Assembly: GCA_015233895.1 (NCBI GenBank)
Contig: JADFXG010000017.1
Coordinates: forward strand, 1 to 61,317
DNA length: 61,317 bases
Direction of reading: 5' to 3'
DNA from: Nitrospirota bacterium
GTDB taxonomy: Bacteria; Nitrospirota; Thermodesulfovibrionia; Thermodesulfovibrionales; Magnetobacteriaceae
The first letter of the stretch is position 1. Each line of letters opens with the position of its first letter. The notes under the pieces are model-generated. The model did no database searches, was not told the DNA's origin, and saw nothing but the letters and a program-made list of their open reading frames with translations. The translations under genes and the position numbers were made by a program. This document shows, in pieces, positions 18,112-26,746 of this stretch.

Positions 18112-18174
18112 AAGTTGCTTAACCAATTGGAACAAAGTTGGACATTTAACACAATTACGAGGAGGATATATAAG

Positions 18175-18825
18175 GTGAAAGACAATTCTGCTTTAAATAC
18201 ACAAGAGTGTAATGAAATAATTGGCAAACTCGATGATCTAAGAAAGATACTTTTGAATGTGCAAAGTTCGGGATTGACTGAGATTCCTCAGGAGATTAAG
18301 GCCATGAAAGAATCAGAGAATTTTAAGCAATTAATTAGTATATTTGAAAGCGTTTCCTTTGTTATTAACTCTCTTACAGATGACATGGTTACTCATAATG
18401 CAGGTATGGCAAACAATCTCTATAGTCTTGCATTTGAGGCTTCCGATTCATCCATGGTGGACTCTCTTAGGGGTCTGAAGTCTTTGCAACAATCTGGTGC
18501 GCTGAAAGTACTAATAGAACTTTCAGATGTCATTTCTTTTGCATACAATGCCTTAACTGATGACATGATCCAAAGAATTGTGGCAACGCTTTCCTCATTT
18601 ACAGAGATATTAATGACTCAACAAACACAAGAAATGTTCAAAAGCATGACTGAATGTGTGTCAGATACCGTAGAAAACTTTACAAAAACGCCACCCAAAA
18701 CCGGGTTGCGAAGTATGATTTCTCTTATGAGAGATCCTGAAATTCAAAAAGGAGTAACTTTAATGGCACATTTAACAAGAAATTTTCAACAATGCCTAAC
18801 AAAAAGCCATCAAGAAGCAGAATGA
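18175..18825 (+). CDS. DUF1641 family protein
   Basis: About 216 residues, almost all helical and soluble. It contains two repeat-like segments with the family motif VINSLTDDMV and AYNALTDDMIQ. DUF1641 proteins are commonly encoded next to sulfide:quinone oxidoreductases and TusA/DsrE-type carriers; their function is unknown. GTG 18175 is preferred because GAGGAGGA lies 8 bases upstream. The longer TTG reading from 18115 has no ribosome site and begins 4 bases after the sqr stop. Confidence 0.8.
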   Translation: MKDNSALNTQECNEIIGKLDDLRKILLNVQSSGLTEIPQEIKAMKESENFKQLISIFESVSFVINSLTDDMVTHNAGMANNLYSLAFEASDSSMVDSLRGLKSLQQSGALKVLIELSDVISFAYNALTDDMIQRIVATLSSFTEILMTQQTQEMFKSMTECVSDTVENFTKTPPKTGLRSMISLMRDPEIQKGVTLMAHLTRNFQQCLTKSHQEAE

Positions 18826-18957
18826 AAGGTAAATATCGTGTGTCTAAAAACAATGGAAATAAGGGTATTTGTTGGTTTACGGGGTGAATTTACTTATTTA
18901 GTTGTAGTGCATTAAAAGTGGATGAAGGTAAATAAAAACAAAAAAAGGGAGGTAAGA

Positions 18958-19413
18958 ATGAAAAAGTCGTGTTTAGTTTTAGTTCTTTTAGTTTTAATGG
19001 TTGGTGCATCATATGCTGGGGATATTTCTGGTATGGTAAGCTATGTTGACTCAAGCAAAGGAGTGCTAACGGTACATGGAAAGGACATAGATGTAGGCTT
19101 TGATTGTAATGGTAGCATGTTGAACAAGGTTAATGTTGGAGATATGGTTAAAGTAGAATATGCAGAAAGTAAAGATGGTAATAAGGCAAAGTCAGTTGTG
19201 CGTTTAGATATTAAGGAGCCTCAGACGTTTACTGGAAAAGTAGAGCATTTAAACGTACATGAAGGAATCCTGATTATAGGAGGCGAAACACTTCTTTCAG
19301 GCTTTAGTTGTGAAGGTAGTCTGTTAACCGGTGTCAACGTTAAAGACAAAGTGACTGTCACTTACATTGTAGAGAAAGGAAATAAAATCGCACGTTCTAT
19401 TACAAAGATGTAA
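18958..19413 (+). CDS. Secreted two-repeat OB-like protein with paired cysteines
   Basis: A clear signal peptide ending in GASYAG is followed by two homologous beta-rich repeats of about 60 residues. They begin ISGMVSYVDSSKGVLTVHG and FTGKVEHLNVHEGILIIGG. Each contains one cysteine in F[DS]C[NE]GS and a V[GK]D[MK]V...Y motif, resembling small OB-fold/DUF5666-like domains. A very strong ribosome site (GGGAGGT) precedes ATG 18958. It ends the sulfur gene run before a terminator hairpin. The two equivalent cysteines could carry sulfur or form a disulfide in the periplasm; this is speculation. Confidence 0.65.
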   Translation: MKKSCLVLVLLVLMVGASYAGDISGMVSYVDSSKGVLTVHGKDIDVGFDCNGSMLNKVNVGDMVKVEYAESKDGNKAKSVVRLDIKEPQTFTGKVEHLNVHEGILIIGGETLLSGFSCEGSLLTGVNVKDKVTVTYIVEKGNKIARSITKM

Positions 19414-19478
19414 ACAACATTGTACGATGTTGAATGACTTAAATTAATCTTATTTTACCTTCGTTCCATTTTTTATTT

Positions 19479-19506
19479 GTAGCCCTGTGGTTTTCTACAG
19501 GGCTAC
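19479..19506 (+). terminator. Rho-independent-like terminator after the sulfur gene run
   Basis: GTAGCCCTGT (19479-19488) and ACAGGGCTAC (19497-19506) form a perfect 10-base-pair stem with an 8-base loop, followed by a short T-rich stretch. It lies about 65 bases after the stop at 19413. Confidence 0.65.
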
Positions 19507-19685
19507 ACTTTTAATGATCCTTATTCACTCACAGGGAATAAGATTGACTATGTTTGACACTTATAATGTGATTGTGCAGGAATTAGATGATGACGGAATA
19601 TAAAAAATTAACATAAGCAAGTAAAAACATATCAACTATTAGAAAATTTTTTGCTTTTATTATGCTGAGGGAGGATAGTGGTACT

Positions 19686-19808
19686 ATGAAAATTTTTTGC
19701 GAAAAATATGAGAGCCTTTCAGAAATAAATAATTGCTTTCTATGTCAATATAATAAAACTTGTGATACTTTTACTGAGTACATGTTGGTTAATATCAAAG
19801 TTAAATAA
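19686..19808 (+). CDS. Possible small Cys-rich protein (40 aa)
   Basis: A short frame begins MKIFCEKYESLSEI and contains CFLCQYNKTC, giving four cysteines in 40 residues. GAGGGAGGA lies 10 bases upstream of its ATG, a strong ribosome site. The cysteine spacing suggests a small metal-binding knuckle. It has no recognised family. It lies in a 500-base gap between a terminator and a dispersed repeat. It may be real, but short frames arise by chance. Confidence 0.4.
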   Translation: MKIFCEKYESLSEINNCFLCQYNKTCDTFTEYMLVNIKVK

Positions 19809-19822
19809 TGTTACATTTATTC

Positions 19823-19915
19823 GAGGACGTAACAACACATGAAGTCAGGCAGTCACTCTGTGAGGAGCTTTTGACACATGCCAACAAAGTTAAGCGGTTG
19901 AATGGTGCTTGATAT
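19823..19915 (+). repeat. Dispersed intergenic repeat, copy 1
   Basis: The part GAGGAGCTTTTGACA, then ATGCCAACAAAGTTAAGCG and GTGCTTGATATT, matches the 42063-42166 region at most positions and in the same orientation. The 5' half is more diverged. It overlaps the end of the Lgt-like gene on the other strand. Confidence 0.6.
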
Positions 19916-20982
19916 TACACTTTATCTGCTCTGACAAATAGTAGAATCCTTGAGGCTGTCACTTTGCTCTTACCTAAATAGATAGCGGTACAAATCCACA
20001 CAATTTGTAAAAACATCACAGCAGTCAGTTCTGTAAAAACCCTAATCCCTGCATATGTGTCTATCCGGACTAAAGCCGGTTCTGTTGTTAAACACGAAAT
20101 TATCACTGCAAAAAGTATTGATGCAGCGCACATTATCTGATACCATGAAATTTTCTTATCTCCTCGATAATCGGATCGTATAAATTCAGACAATATTCTC
20201 CATCCCTGCGAAAGTATCAAGGCAATCAGAAACGCCGCTGTAAAATGCGAGTTAACGTATAAAAACATACCGACGCAGGCAATTGAAAGATTGATAACAG
20301 ACGTTATCCCCTGTACCGGTATTATTTTTAATCCATCCCAGCCGTGGGCATAAGATATCTTTTTTGTTTTCCCTGTAAATACAAAATTAAACCGGCTAAA
20401 TATCCGCTGTACAAAAGGGCTGCAGGCATTTAACGGCTTTCCATAACAGCACCCAAAACTTATACACGCAAGACGTCCAAGCCCCTCTCCGGTAGCGTAT
20501 GTTATGGCCATTGCGGCAAGCACTGTCATAACCGGGACAGTATGGTTAGTATATTTACCAAAAATTTCGTTAACTATAAATATGGCGACAGGGGTCATTA
20601 AAAATCCGGCAAAAAAGGCGCCGCCTGTTGTAAAGGTGGAACTTTTCTTTTCCACTACCCGGGCTATGATTTTTGAAGCAGGCATGGACACTGCCAATAT
20701 AGCCGCTATGATGATTGCAGATGCTGACACAGGAATATCCGCTCCCACGGTCAGGATAAAAAACAGGGCAATAGAAATTGCCGTAGCATTAGCTATAAGA
20801 ACTCCGTACCATATAAAATTAATCCCCTCCCATTGCTCAGAACCAATGGACTTTCTTACCGGAATAGTTGCAGCAACCTGCATGTCCTCACGCTGAAGGT
20901 TTTTAAAACCCCATATAAGATAGGTATAACTTAGCACAGTAAAGGTTAGGATAAACAATAGGTTAAAGCTCATATTTGACAC
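19915..20982 (-). CDS. Lgt-like (prolipoprotein diacylglyceryl transferase family) membrane protein
   Basis: A polytopic inner-membrane protein of 355 residues with seven or more hydrophobic segments. The family core is seen as GEGLGRLACISFGCCYGKP (about residues 165-183), followed by IPVQGITS and SEFIRSDYRGD. In Lgt the equivalent arginines and glutamates handle phosphatidylglycerol. Here the signature is Cys-rich (CISFGCC) and an extra N-terminal hydrophobic domain of about 120 residues is present, so it is a paralogue rather than the housekeeping Lgt. It follows psd by 5 bases, so the two are co-transcribed. A phospholipid-linked transfer reaction is likely; the acceptor is unknown. Confidence 0.75.
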   Translation of the reverse strand: MSNMSFNLLFILTFTVLSYTYLIWGFKNLQREDMQVAATIPVRKSIGSEQWEGINFIWYGVLIANATAISIALFFILTVGADIPVSASAIIIAAILAVSMPASKIIARVVEKKSSTFTTGGAFFAGFLMTPVAIFIVNEIFGKYTNHTVPVMTVLAAMAITYATGEGLGRLACISFGCCYGKPLNACSPFVQRIFSRFNFVFTGKTKKISYAHGWDGLKIIPVQGITSVINLSIACVGMFLYVNSHFTAAFLIALILSQGWRILSEFIRSDYRGDKKISWYQIMCAASILFAVIISCLTTEPALVRIDTYAGIRVFTELTAVMFLQIVWICTAIYLGKSKVTASRILLFVRADKV

Positions 20983-20987
20983 TCCTT

Positions 20988-21995
20988 TTAAGGATTTTTT
21001 GTCTCTGCCAGTAAGGATCGCACATCAACGTCGGTTTCCACAAGCGCTCTTCCTAATCCCACAGCTAAACGGCTCTTTACGAAAGTTTTATTCATGTTGG
21101 AGACAATATCAGGCGCAAACGATATTTTCTCCTTTTGAAACAGCAGCACTACCGTACTGCCTCCCGGACGAAACAGGCTTTTGGGTTGCCCCTTATTCAT
21201 GAAAAGTCCCGGTTTAATTGAAACCGGATTGTCGTAAGCTTTATCGCTGTAACACTGGTGGATGTCTCCAATCATAAGCGCAGCAATTTCAGCCATCGCA
21301 ACCAGTCCACATCCTGAACCGCCCGCCACAGAGGTGTCTATAATGGTCAGGCTGCGCCGGTTTTTAGAATACGGAGTAAGTTCAACAGCAAGCGCTCCTG
21401 GGTTACAACTGTGATACCTGCCGCTTATGTCATAGTAATCCACTACAATGCCGGAAACCGGTACATGGTTGTAGTGGTATTTTTCAGGCGTAAGCCGAAA
21501 TATTGCGAACTCTCCCTGATAAAACGCATTGAGCCAATCAGTCTTGTCTTTAGACAGCAACTCTTCAAAGTCAAAGAGTTTGCCTTTTACGGGGAGCGCT
21601 GACATCTCCTTAAGAGACCCCACAATTACTCTGGCATCAGAGGGACAAACTATGGCTTCTTTATTTTCCGGCATTGGGCGAGTTTCATGGTAACGAATTT
21701 TTCTTTCAAAAAGTGCCCGCGGGGTTGATAGTTTCTCAGGGCTGTCAAGACATTCAGCTAAATTAATACCTGTTTCCTTAATAAATTTACTGTGGCTTGT
21801 CAGCTTTGAACAGAGAACGTTTTCGTAATTCAAATAACCTAACAGTGAGGATGCTCTTTGCCCTGTAAGTGCTCTAAAAAGCAGCGGAGCGTTTTCTTTT
21901 ATGTGGGAGTACAGCCAGTGAATCGTTCTGTCGGCAAAAACCTTTTCGGTAACTATTTCGCCCGACCTTCTGTTTATATACTGGTGCGGTATCAC
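20988..21995 (-). CDS. psd: Phosphatidylserine decarboxylase family protein
   Basis: Family features include YINRRSGEI near the start, CPSDARVIVGS, FRLTPEKYHYNHVPVSG, and the C-terminal self-cleavage site in RPGGSTVVLLF, where the serine becomes the pyruvoyl group. Psd makes phosphatidylethanolamine at the inner membrane. I chose GTG 21995, where the upstream gene ends, because this matches the usual N-terminus. A longer reading to ATG 22061 would overlap that gene by 65 bases, and GTG 22013 is also possible. Its position between a large unknown protein and an Lgt-like protein suggests a specialised lipid role. Confidence 0.85.
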   Translation of the reverse strand: MIPHQYINRRSGEIVTEKVFADRTIHWLYSHIKENAPLLFRALTGQRASSLLGYLNYENVLCSKLTSHSKFIKETGINLAECLDSPEKLSTPRALFERKIRYHETRPMPENKEAIVCPSDARVIVGSLKEMSALPVKGKLFDFEELLSKDKTDWLNAFYQGEFAIFRLTPEKYHYNHVPVSGIVVDYYDISGRYHSCNPGALAVELTPYSKNRRSLTIIDTSVAGGSGCGLVAMAEIAALMIGDIHQCYSDKAYDNPVSIKPGLFMNKGQPKSLFRPGGSTVVLLFQKEKISFAPDIVSNMNKTFVKSRLAVGLGRALVETDVDVRSLLAETKNP

Positions 21996-21996
21996 A

Positions 21997-24468
21997 TTAT
22001 CTCTTATCAGCACACTTACTGAGAATCGAATTATACCGCTCGGTTTCTTTATGTGTATCAAGAAGCATTATACTTATGAGTTTTTGAATCTCATCAAGTG
22101 TGAGTGTCTCGTTTAGGAGGCTTTTCTCAAGAGAATCCATAAAATCTTCCAGTGAACGGTTACCAATTATCGGTTTGAGGCAGCGCCGGTATTTTTCATA
22201 GATAAAATCTGACTGACATGGTTCGTTAACCAAGCTCTCTTTCAACAAAGAAAATGCCTCTTTCAAGTGGTTTACTCTCAAAGTGCCCCGATAATATTTC
22301 TCGGCGCTTTCGTTAAACTCATCTGCCGAAAGTTTAAACGGAGCCAGAGCTCCGGATACATTTAAAATCCCTTTGGTAATTCTGGATGATGTGGCAAATT
22401 CTGAAGGAGATTCGATTCTTAATTTCAGGTCGGCTATTGTACCATGAAGATCTAAAAGCTCAATAAGCGGAGCAGCATCCTCCGTAATAACCCTCAGTAG
22501 TCCCATTAAATACTCCCGGTTGAGCACTCTCAGGTAGCCCGGGTACCTTGAGCTTGAACGGATATGTTTTACTTTAGTAAGGATTTTCCTCAGGAACAGG
22601 TTTTTTGTATCGGTTCTTACGTAAAACGTTGGAATACCGATAGCCGTACCGAAGATAATCTGCCGCCTCTCACTTTCCACAAACGGGGTATCCGGTATAT
22701 CTGCGTGTGTTACATCCCCTTTGGCTAACATATAATAGGCATAAAGAGTTATCAGAGTTTGTAGTCCTGCTGAATTACCAAGGTCGGATAAAATACTTTC
22801 AAAAAGAGAATAGTAACGCCCTTCAAAACCAGAGTAACCTATCTCGACGAACTTTCTCATGCGATAAAACAGATATGTGGACATCCTTTCGTCAAATACC
22901 CCCATGTGCATCAGATCCCGTTTGAGACGCTGTTCGTTACCCAGTGAACCGTCAAGGGACGGGGAGCTTTCCGTGCTTAGCACTGCAACGAGGTAATTTA
23001 TAAGGCGATAATCATCAACGTAGTCGCCCTTAAAATTAAAGAGTCGGCTTATTGTTTTGTCAACAAGAGAGGGCCCAAATGGGGTAACAGGCCTGTTCAG
23101 TATTTTAAACCTTGCCTTTTTTTTCCACCTGCGCCAGATCATTCTGAGATGTGTGTAATGAAGCTCGTGCGGCAAAAACCCAAGGATTTTCTCAGGATGA
23201 AAATCGGAAAACTCCAGCCTGTATGGAGCGGCACTGTAGCTGCCTATAAATAGGGGAAGAAAGTGCTCAAACACTTTAATGACAAGGTCTCCTGTGTATT
23301 TTTCATGAGCCGCAGTAAGGCCCCGGAAAGCATTCTGGTGAGAGTCAGCCTTTAAAGCGCTGGTTATCCTGAGGCTTCCAAGGCTTAAGTGAGTGCCGTT
23401 ATTTGAAAGACAGATATTGGATATGTTTGGCAAAACTACGAGATTGTTCGTTATGATACCAGCATCTTTCAGTTTGCCTATGGTGTTAAGCTGGCTTCTG
23501 CTTAGCACCTCATGGCAGAGCTTCATATAGGCATACTTTTTCTCTCCCTCGTTCCAGCCGGAAAGACAAGGATTAGCAAACAGTTCACGGTAAAATGAGT
23601 CTGAAATGCACTCGTTGAGCCGCTTTAACCGCACCGGCGGATGCGGAGAGTTGAACACTATTACTTGCTGGCCGGACGCTTTTAGTTTGAATTTCTCGTT
23701 TGCATAGGCGCTAAGGAGATGGGTAAAAAGAAAGCGTTTTGAGGTTTCTGCCGCTATTGCCTTACCTCCGCTGAAAGCGGGCATAAGCGGGGTTATGTAG
23801 AAAGAATGAGTTTCCGGGGAGGTATTATCACTTATAAAATTTCCAAGCAGCCGCTTCCCTGTCTGCACAGCAGTGTCCGTTACTTTATTTTCCCTGTTTA
23901 AGCGCCATGAAATGGAATCGGACAGGGCAAGCTTTAGCAGGTAGCTAACAGGAACTCGTACTAACTCTTCACCGTTTTCAAAAAGTATAAAATTTGCAGC
24001 GTCTTTTCTTGGCTCTGACAGAGGGTCTTGCTTGTTTGCAAGCAAGTCGTAATCTAACATTGCACTTGATGCTTTGCTTAGCAGCTTGCGGGGGAAACGT
24101 ACCCAGCTATTGTCCCAGATACCCTCGTGATTAGTCTGTATGAAATTTTCAACTTCAAGGACTGTTTTTGCCGGAGTTTCACCTGCTGCCTGCCGTTTTT
24201 TAATGTTTTTAAAATAATTAGAATCAAGTATATATCTCGGTAGATCTGCAGAACCCGGGGTTCCAATGACAACCGTTTGAAGCTCTGTCTCAGACCCTGC
24301 CGTAGTGTCGCAGGCGGTAAACGGAAGCGATTCAAGCAAACGCTCCGGAGATGTCCGGTCAACACCCAGTTTATCAAAAAATGCCTGAATCGTTTTGTCA
24401 GAACCGTTTGTATCGAGGTTTTCATGTAATCGCAATGAGTCAGTATCTTTTATATTGCCCAGTTTCAT
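21997..24468 (-). CDS. Large conserved-looking protein of unknown function
   Basis: About 823 residues, with no signal peptide and no membrane segments, so probably cytoplasmic. I do not recognise a family. It is rich in basic and aromatic patches, for example HELHYTHLRMIWRRWKKKAR near the middle and GYSGFEGRYYSLFESILSDL. It also has ESERRQIIFGTAIGIPTFYV, which reads like a conserved core. The C-terminal quarter is helical. ATG 24468 is used; a TTG two codons earlier has no better ribosome site. The start overlaps one arm of a palindrome. It is the first gene of an operon with psd and an Lgt-like gene, so a role in phospholipid handling is plausible but unproven. Confidence 0.65.
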   Translation of the reverse strand: MKLGNIKDTDSLRLHENLDTNGSDKTIQAFFDKLGVDRTSPERLLESLPFTACDTTAGSETELQTVVIGTPGSADLPRYILDSNYFKNIKKRQAAGETPAKTVLEVENFIQTNHEGIWDNSWVRFPRKLLSKASSAMLDYDLLANKQDPLSEPRKDAANFILFENGEELVRVPVSYLLKLALSDSISWRLNRENKVTDTAVQTGKRLLGNFISDNTSPETHSFYITPLMPAFSGGKAIAAETSKRFLFTHLLSAYANEKFKLKASGQQVIVFNSPHPPVRLKRLNECISDSFYRELFANPCLSGWNEGEKKYAYMKLCHEVLSRSQLNTIGKLKDAGIITNNLVVLPNISNICLSNNGTHLSLGSLRITSALKADSHQNAFRGLTAAHEKYTGDLVIKVFEHFLPLFIGSYSAAPYRLEFSDFHPEKILGFLPHELHYTHLRMIWRRWKKKARFKILNRPVTPFGPSLVDKTISRLFNFKGDYVDDYRLINYLVAVLSTESSPSLDGSLGNEQRLKRDLMHMGVFDERMSTYLFYRMRKFVEIGYSGFEGRYYSLFESILSDLGNSAGLQTLITLYAYYMLAKGDVTHADIPDTPFVESERRQIIFGTAIGIPTFYVRTDTKNLFLRKILTKVKHIRSSSRYPGYLRVLNREYLMGLLRVITEDAAPLIELLDLHGTIADLKLRIESPSEFATSSRITKGILNVSGALAPFKLSADEFNESAEKYYRGTLRVNHLKEAFSLLKESLVNEPCQSDFIYEKYRRCLKPIIGNRSLEDFMDSLEKSLLNETLTLDEIQKLISIMLLDTHKETERYNSILSKCADKR

Positions 24469-24531
24469 GTACAAGCTATTGTACGTATAAATTGTTGCAT
24501 CATTATTAAGGTTTGATTAACATTGTGTTAA
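24469..24531 (-). promoter_or_regulatory. Two palindromes upstream of the lipid operon
   Basis: GTACAA-gcta-TTGTAC (24469-24484) abuts the predicted start of the large unknown protein. TTAACA-ttg-TGTTAA (24517-24531) lies 32 bases further upstream. Either could be an operator for a dimeric repressor. No regulator is known for it. Confidence 0.35.
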
Positions 24532-24682
24532 ATAACAGAGGTACACCATAATAAAAAACTTAAAAAAACTATGAGTATGGCTATGAAATCTACGGCACTT
24601 TTATGAAGATTTGTTTCCTTTTTATGATTGCTAATGTTAGTATAAACGGTATGTTGTAAACAAAGGAGAGTGTAGTCAGAGG

Positions 24683-25573
24683 ATGAAAATACGGTTTTGT
24701 GGCGTCAGGGGATCAATCCCTACTCCTGGTAAAGAAACTGTCAGATATGGCGGTAACACGTCCTGTATTGAGCTTACAGGCAAAGAGGGCACTATTTTGA
24801 TTTTTGATTCCGGTACCGGCATAAGAACAATTGGGGAGAGGCTTGCTCCAAAGTCCCCGCTAACTATCCATCTGTTTCTGTCTCATACCCACTGGGACCA
24901 TATTCACGGTTTTCCGTTTTTTATCCCGGCCTATATCCCTAAAAATGTAATCAATATCTATGGCCCTCCCCACTTCGATAAAACCCTGAGCGAGATTATG
25001 GCACAGCAGATGGTCTATTCGTATTTCCCTGTAAACTCCGATGAACTCTCAGCTACAATTAACTACCGAGACTTAAAGGAGGAAACACTTCAGGTAGGCG
25101 AGTTTACGGTAAAGTCAAAACTTATGAACCACCCCGTAACTTGTTTTGGTTATCGTGTGACAGAGGGTGATAATAGTATTGTTTATACGGGAGATAACGA
25201 ACCCTACTATAATTTTATGGCAAATTCCGTGGTTGACGACAGTGAGCGCGAGGAAATCGAAATGATAGTCAAAGAGCAGAATTCAAGAACCGTGGAATTT
25301 GTAAGAGGAGTTGACGTACTGATTTGTGATGCGCAATACTTAGATACTGAGTACCAAACAAAAATCGGCTGGGGCCACAGTACAACTTTCCATGCCCTTG
25401 ACCTTGCTATTAAGGCTGAAGTTAAACACCTTGTGATATTTCATCATGAACCCTCACGCTCTGATGATAAAATGGATGAACTTCTACAGTACACCATTGA
25501 CAAGTGCAACGAGCTGCAGCACAAAGGTTTAAAGATAACTGCAGCTATAGAGGGTGAGGAGATTGATTTATAA
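24683..25573 (+). CDS. Metallo-beta-lactamase-fold hydrolase
   Basis: The 296-residue protein starts MKIRFCGVRGSIPTPG and carries the zinc-binding HxHxDH motif in LFLSHTHWDHIHGFPFF. Further ligands are LMNHPVTC, VYTGDNEP and a late IFHHEPSRSDD. The VRGSIPTPG opening is typical of a bacterial branch often found near cyclic-nucleotide or signal-transduction genes and related to class II 3',5'-cyclic phosphodiesterases and RNase Z. The substrate is not known. An adenylate cyclase lies about 4 kb away, so cAMP hydrolysis is one option, but nothing proves it. AGGAG precedes ATG 24683. Confidence 0.85.
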   Translation: MKIRFCGVRGSIPTPGKETVRYGGNTSCIELTGKEGTILIFDSGTGIRTIGERLAPKSPLTIHLFLSHTHWDHIHGFPFFIPAYIPKNVINIYGPPHFDKTLSEIMAQQMVYSYFPVNSDELSATINYRDLKEETLQVGEFTVKSKLMNHPVTCFGYRVTEGDNSIVYTGDNEPYYNFMANSVVDDSEREEIEMIVKEQNSRTVEFVRGVDVLICDAQYLDTEYQTKIGWGHSTTFHALDLAIKAEVKHLVIFHHEPSRSDDKMDELLQYTIDKCNELQHKGLKITAAIEGEEIDL

Positions 25574-25645
25574 ATAAAACTGTGAGTGCCTTAATGTTAA
25601 GATTCACTAACAATGCTGTACAAAAAAACAAGAGGAGGTAATTTT

Positions 25646-26509
25646 ATGAGACAAAGCGGGATGTTAAAGTTAATGTTGTTAGTTGCAGCTGTTGCGTTTG
25701 TGTTATCTGGTTGCGCTGACCTTCAGTACGCACCAAAGCACTCTGTTTGGTATTACCACAAGGAACTCCCTGAGGCTGACAATGCAATAGCAAAGGCACA
25801 GGCTTCAGGAAAAGACAAAGAGTGTCCGGATCTGTTTAGTAAAGCGGCAAAGATGAGAGACGATGCTTATGATACGTACCTTGAGTGCCACACTACCGAG
25901 GGTATTGAGATGGCTAAGAAGGCAACCCAGATGGCTAATGTCCTTTGCCCTGTTAAACCACAACCACCTGCACCTGAACCAGTCAAGCCTGAAACCAAAA
26001 CAAAGGCGCTCGGATGGAAAGAAGTTGCAAAAGTTACTCTGGTTAACTTTGCTACCAACAAGAGTAACATAGAGGCCAAGTACAGTGCCGAACTAAAGAA
26101 GGCTATTGAGTTTGCTAAACTGTACCCTGATACGAGAATTGATGTTGACGGACATACCGACAACAGGGGTTCAAAGAAACTCAATGACACTCTTTCATTG
26201 AAACGTGCTGAGACAGTGGCAGGCTATCTTGAGAAACATGGTATCAGCCAATCCCGTATCAATTCAAACGGTTATGGTTTTTCAAAGCCTGTAGCTACTA
26301 ACACCACAGAAGTTGGCAGAGCAAAAAACAGACGTGTGGAGATTCGTATGTCTTCACAGGTTGAAATGGACTCCGACGACTCTGCAAAAGCTGTGAAACA
26401 AGAGCTGAAAAAAGTTAAAAAAGTTAAAAAAGGCAAGAAAGCCAAAAAAGTTAAAAAGGCTGAAAAAACTGAAAAGAAAACTGAAAAGAAAACTGAAAAA
26501 CCAAACTAA
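25646..26509 (+). CDS. OmpA/Pal-family peptidoglycan-binding lipoprotein
   Basis: A lipobox (LSGC) ends the signal peptide. After a helical linker region the OmpA_C domain (about residues 115-240) shows TRIDVDGHTDNRGSKKLNDT and the conserved VGRAKNRRVEIRM, which bind diaminopimelate in peptidoglycan. The last 45 residues are an almost pure Lys/Glu/Thr tail with repeats of KKVKK and EKKTEK. Such a tail is unusual and may contact nucleic acid, lipopolysaccharide or wall polymers. GAGGAGGT sits ahead of ATG 25646, so the longer reading from 25613 is not used. A terminator follows. Confidence 0.85.
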   Translation: MRQSGMLKLMLLVAAVAFVLSGCADLQYAPKHSVWYYHKELPEADNAIAKAQASGKDKECPDLFSKAAKMRDDAYDTYLECHTTEGIEMAKKATQMANVLCPVKPQPPAPEPVKPETKTKALGWKEVAKVTLVNFATNKSNIEAKYSAELKKAIEFAKLYPDTRIDVDGHTDNRGSKKLNDTLSLKRAETVAGYLEKHGISQSRINSNGYGFSKPVATNTTEVGRAKNRRVEIRMSSQVEMDSDDSAKAVKQELKKVKKVKKGKKAKKVKKAEKTEKKTEKKTEKPN

Positions 26510-26545
26510 AGCATGAAATAAGCGTATCAATTGACTCTACTTAAG

Positions 26546-26584
26546 TCCACGGGCAAATGGCAGACAAAAGCCTTTGCCCGTGGA
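26546..26584 (+). terminator. Strong hairpin after the OmpA-like lipoprotein gene
   Basis: TCCACGGGCAAA (26546-26557) and TTTGCCCGTGGA (26573-26584) form a perfect 12-base-pair stem with a 15-base loop, 37 bases after the stop. A T-tract is missing, so it may stabilise mRNA rather than terminate. Confidence 0.5.
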
Positions 26585-26746
26585 TTACAATCTCTGGCGT
26601 TGCTGCCTCTTTTTTCTAACCGTTGCTATTGACTAATTTGCGTGGATTTGTTTTAATTAAGGCTATGTTCAAAATAAGCGATCTGACAACACCGGAAGAC
26701 TAGGATATGTTTTTCCTGAGAGATTTAAAAGGTTAACGAGGCAGGG

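Noticed and set aside
21996-22061. Longer psd start at ATG 22061
   Set aside because: It would overlap the upstream gene by 65 bases and add residues not seen in other Psd proteins; not fully excluded.
26400-26505. Tandem DNA repeat or microsatellite
   Set aside because: The A-rich pattern is explained by the Lys/Glu tail of the lipoprotein gene in frame.
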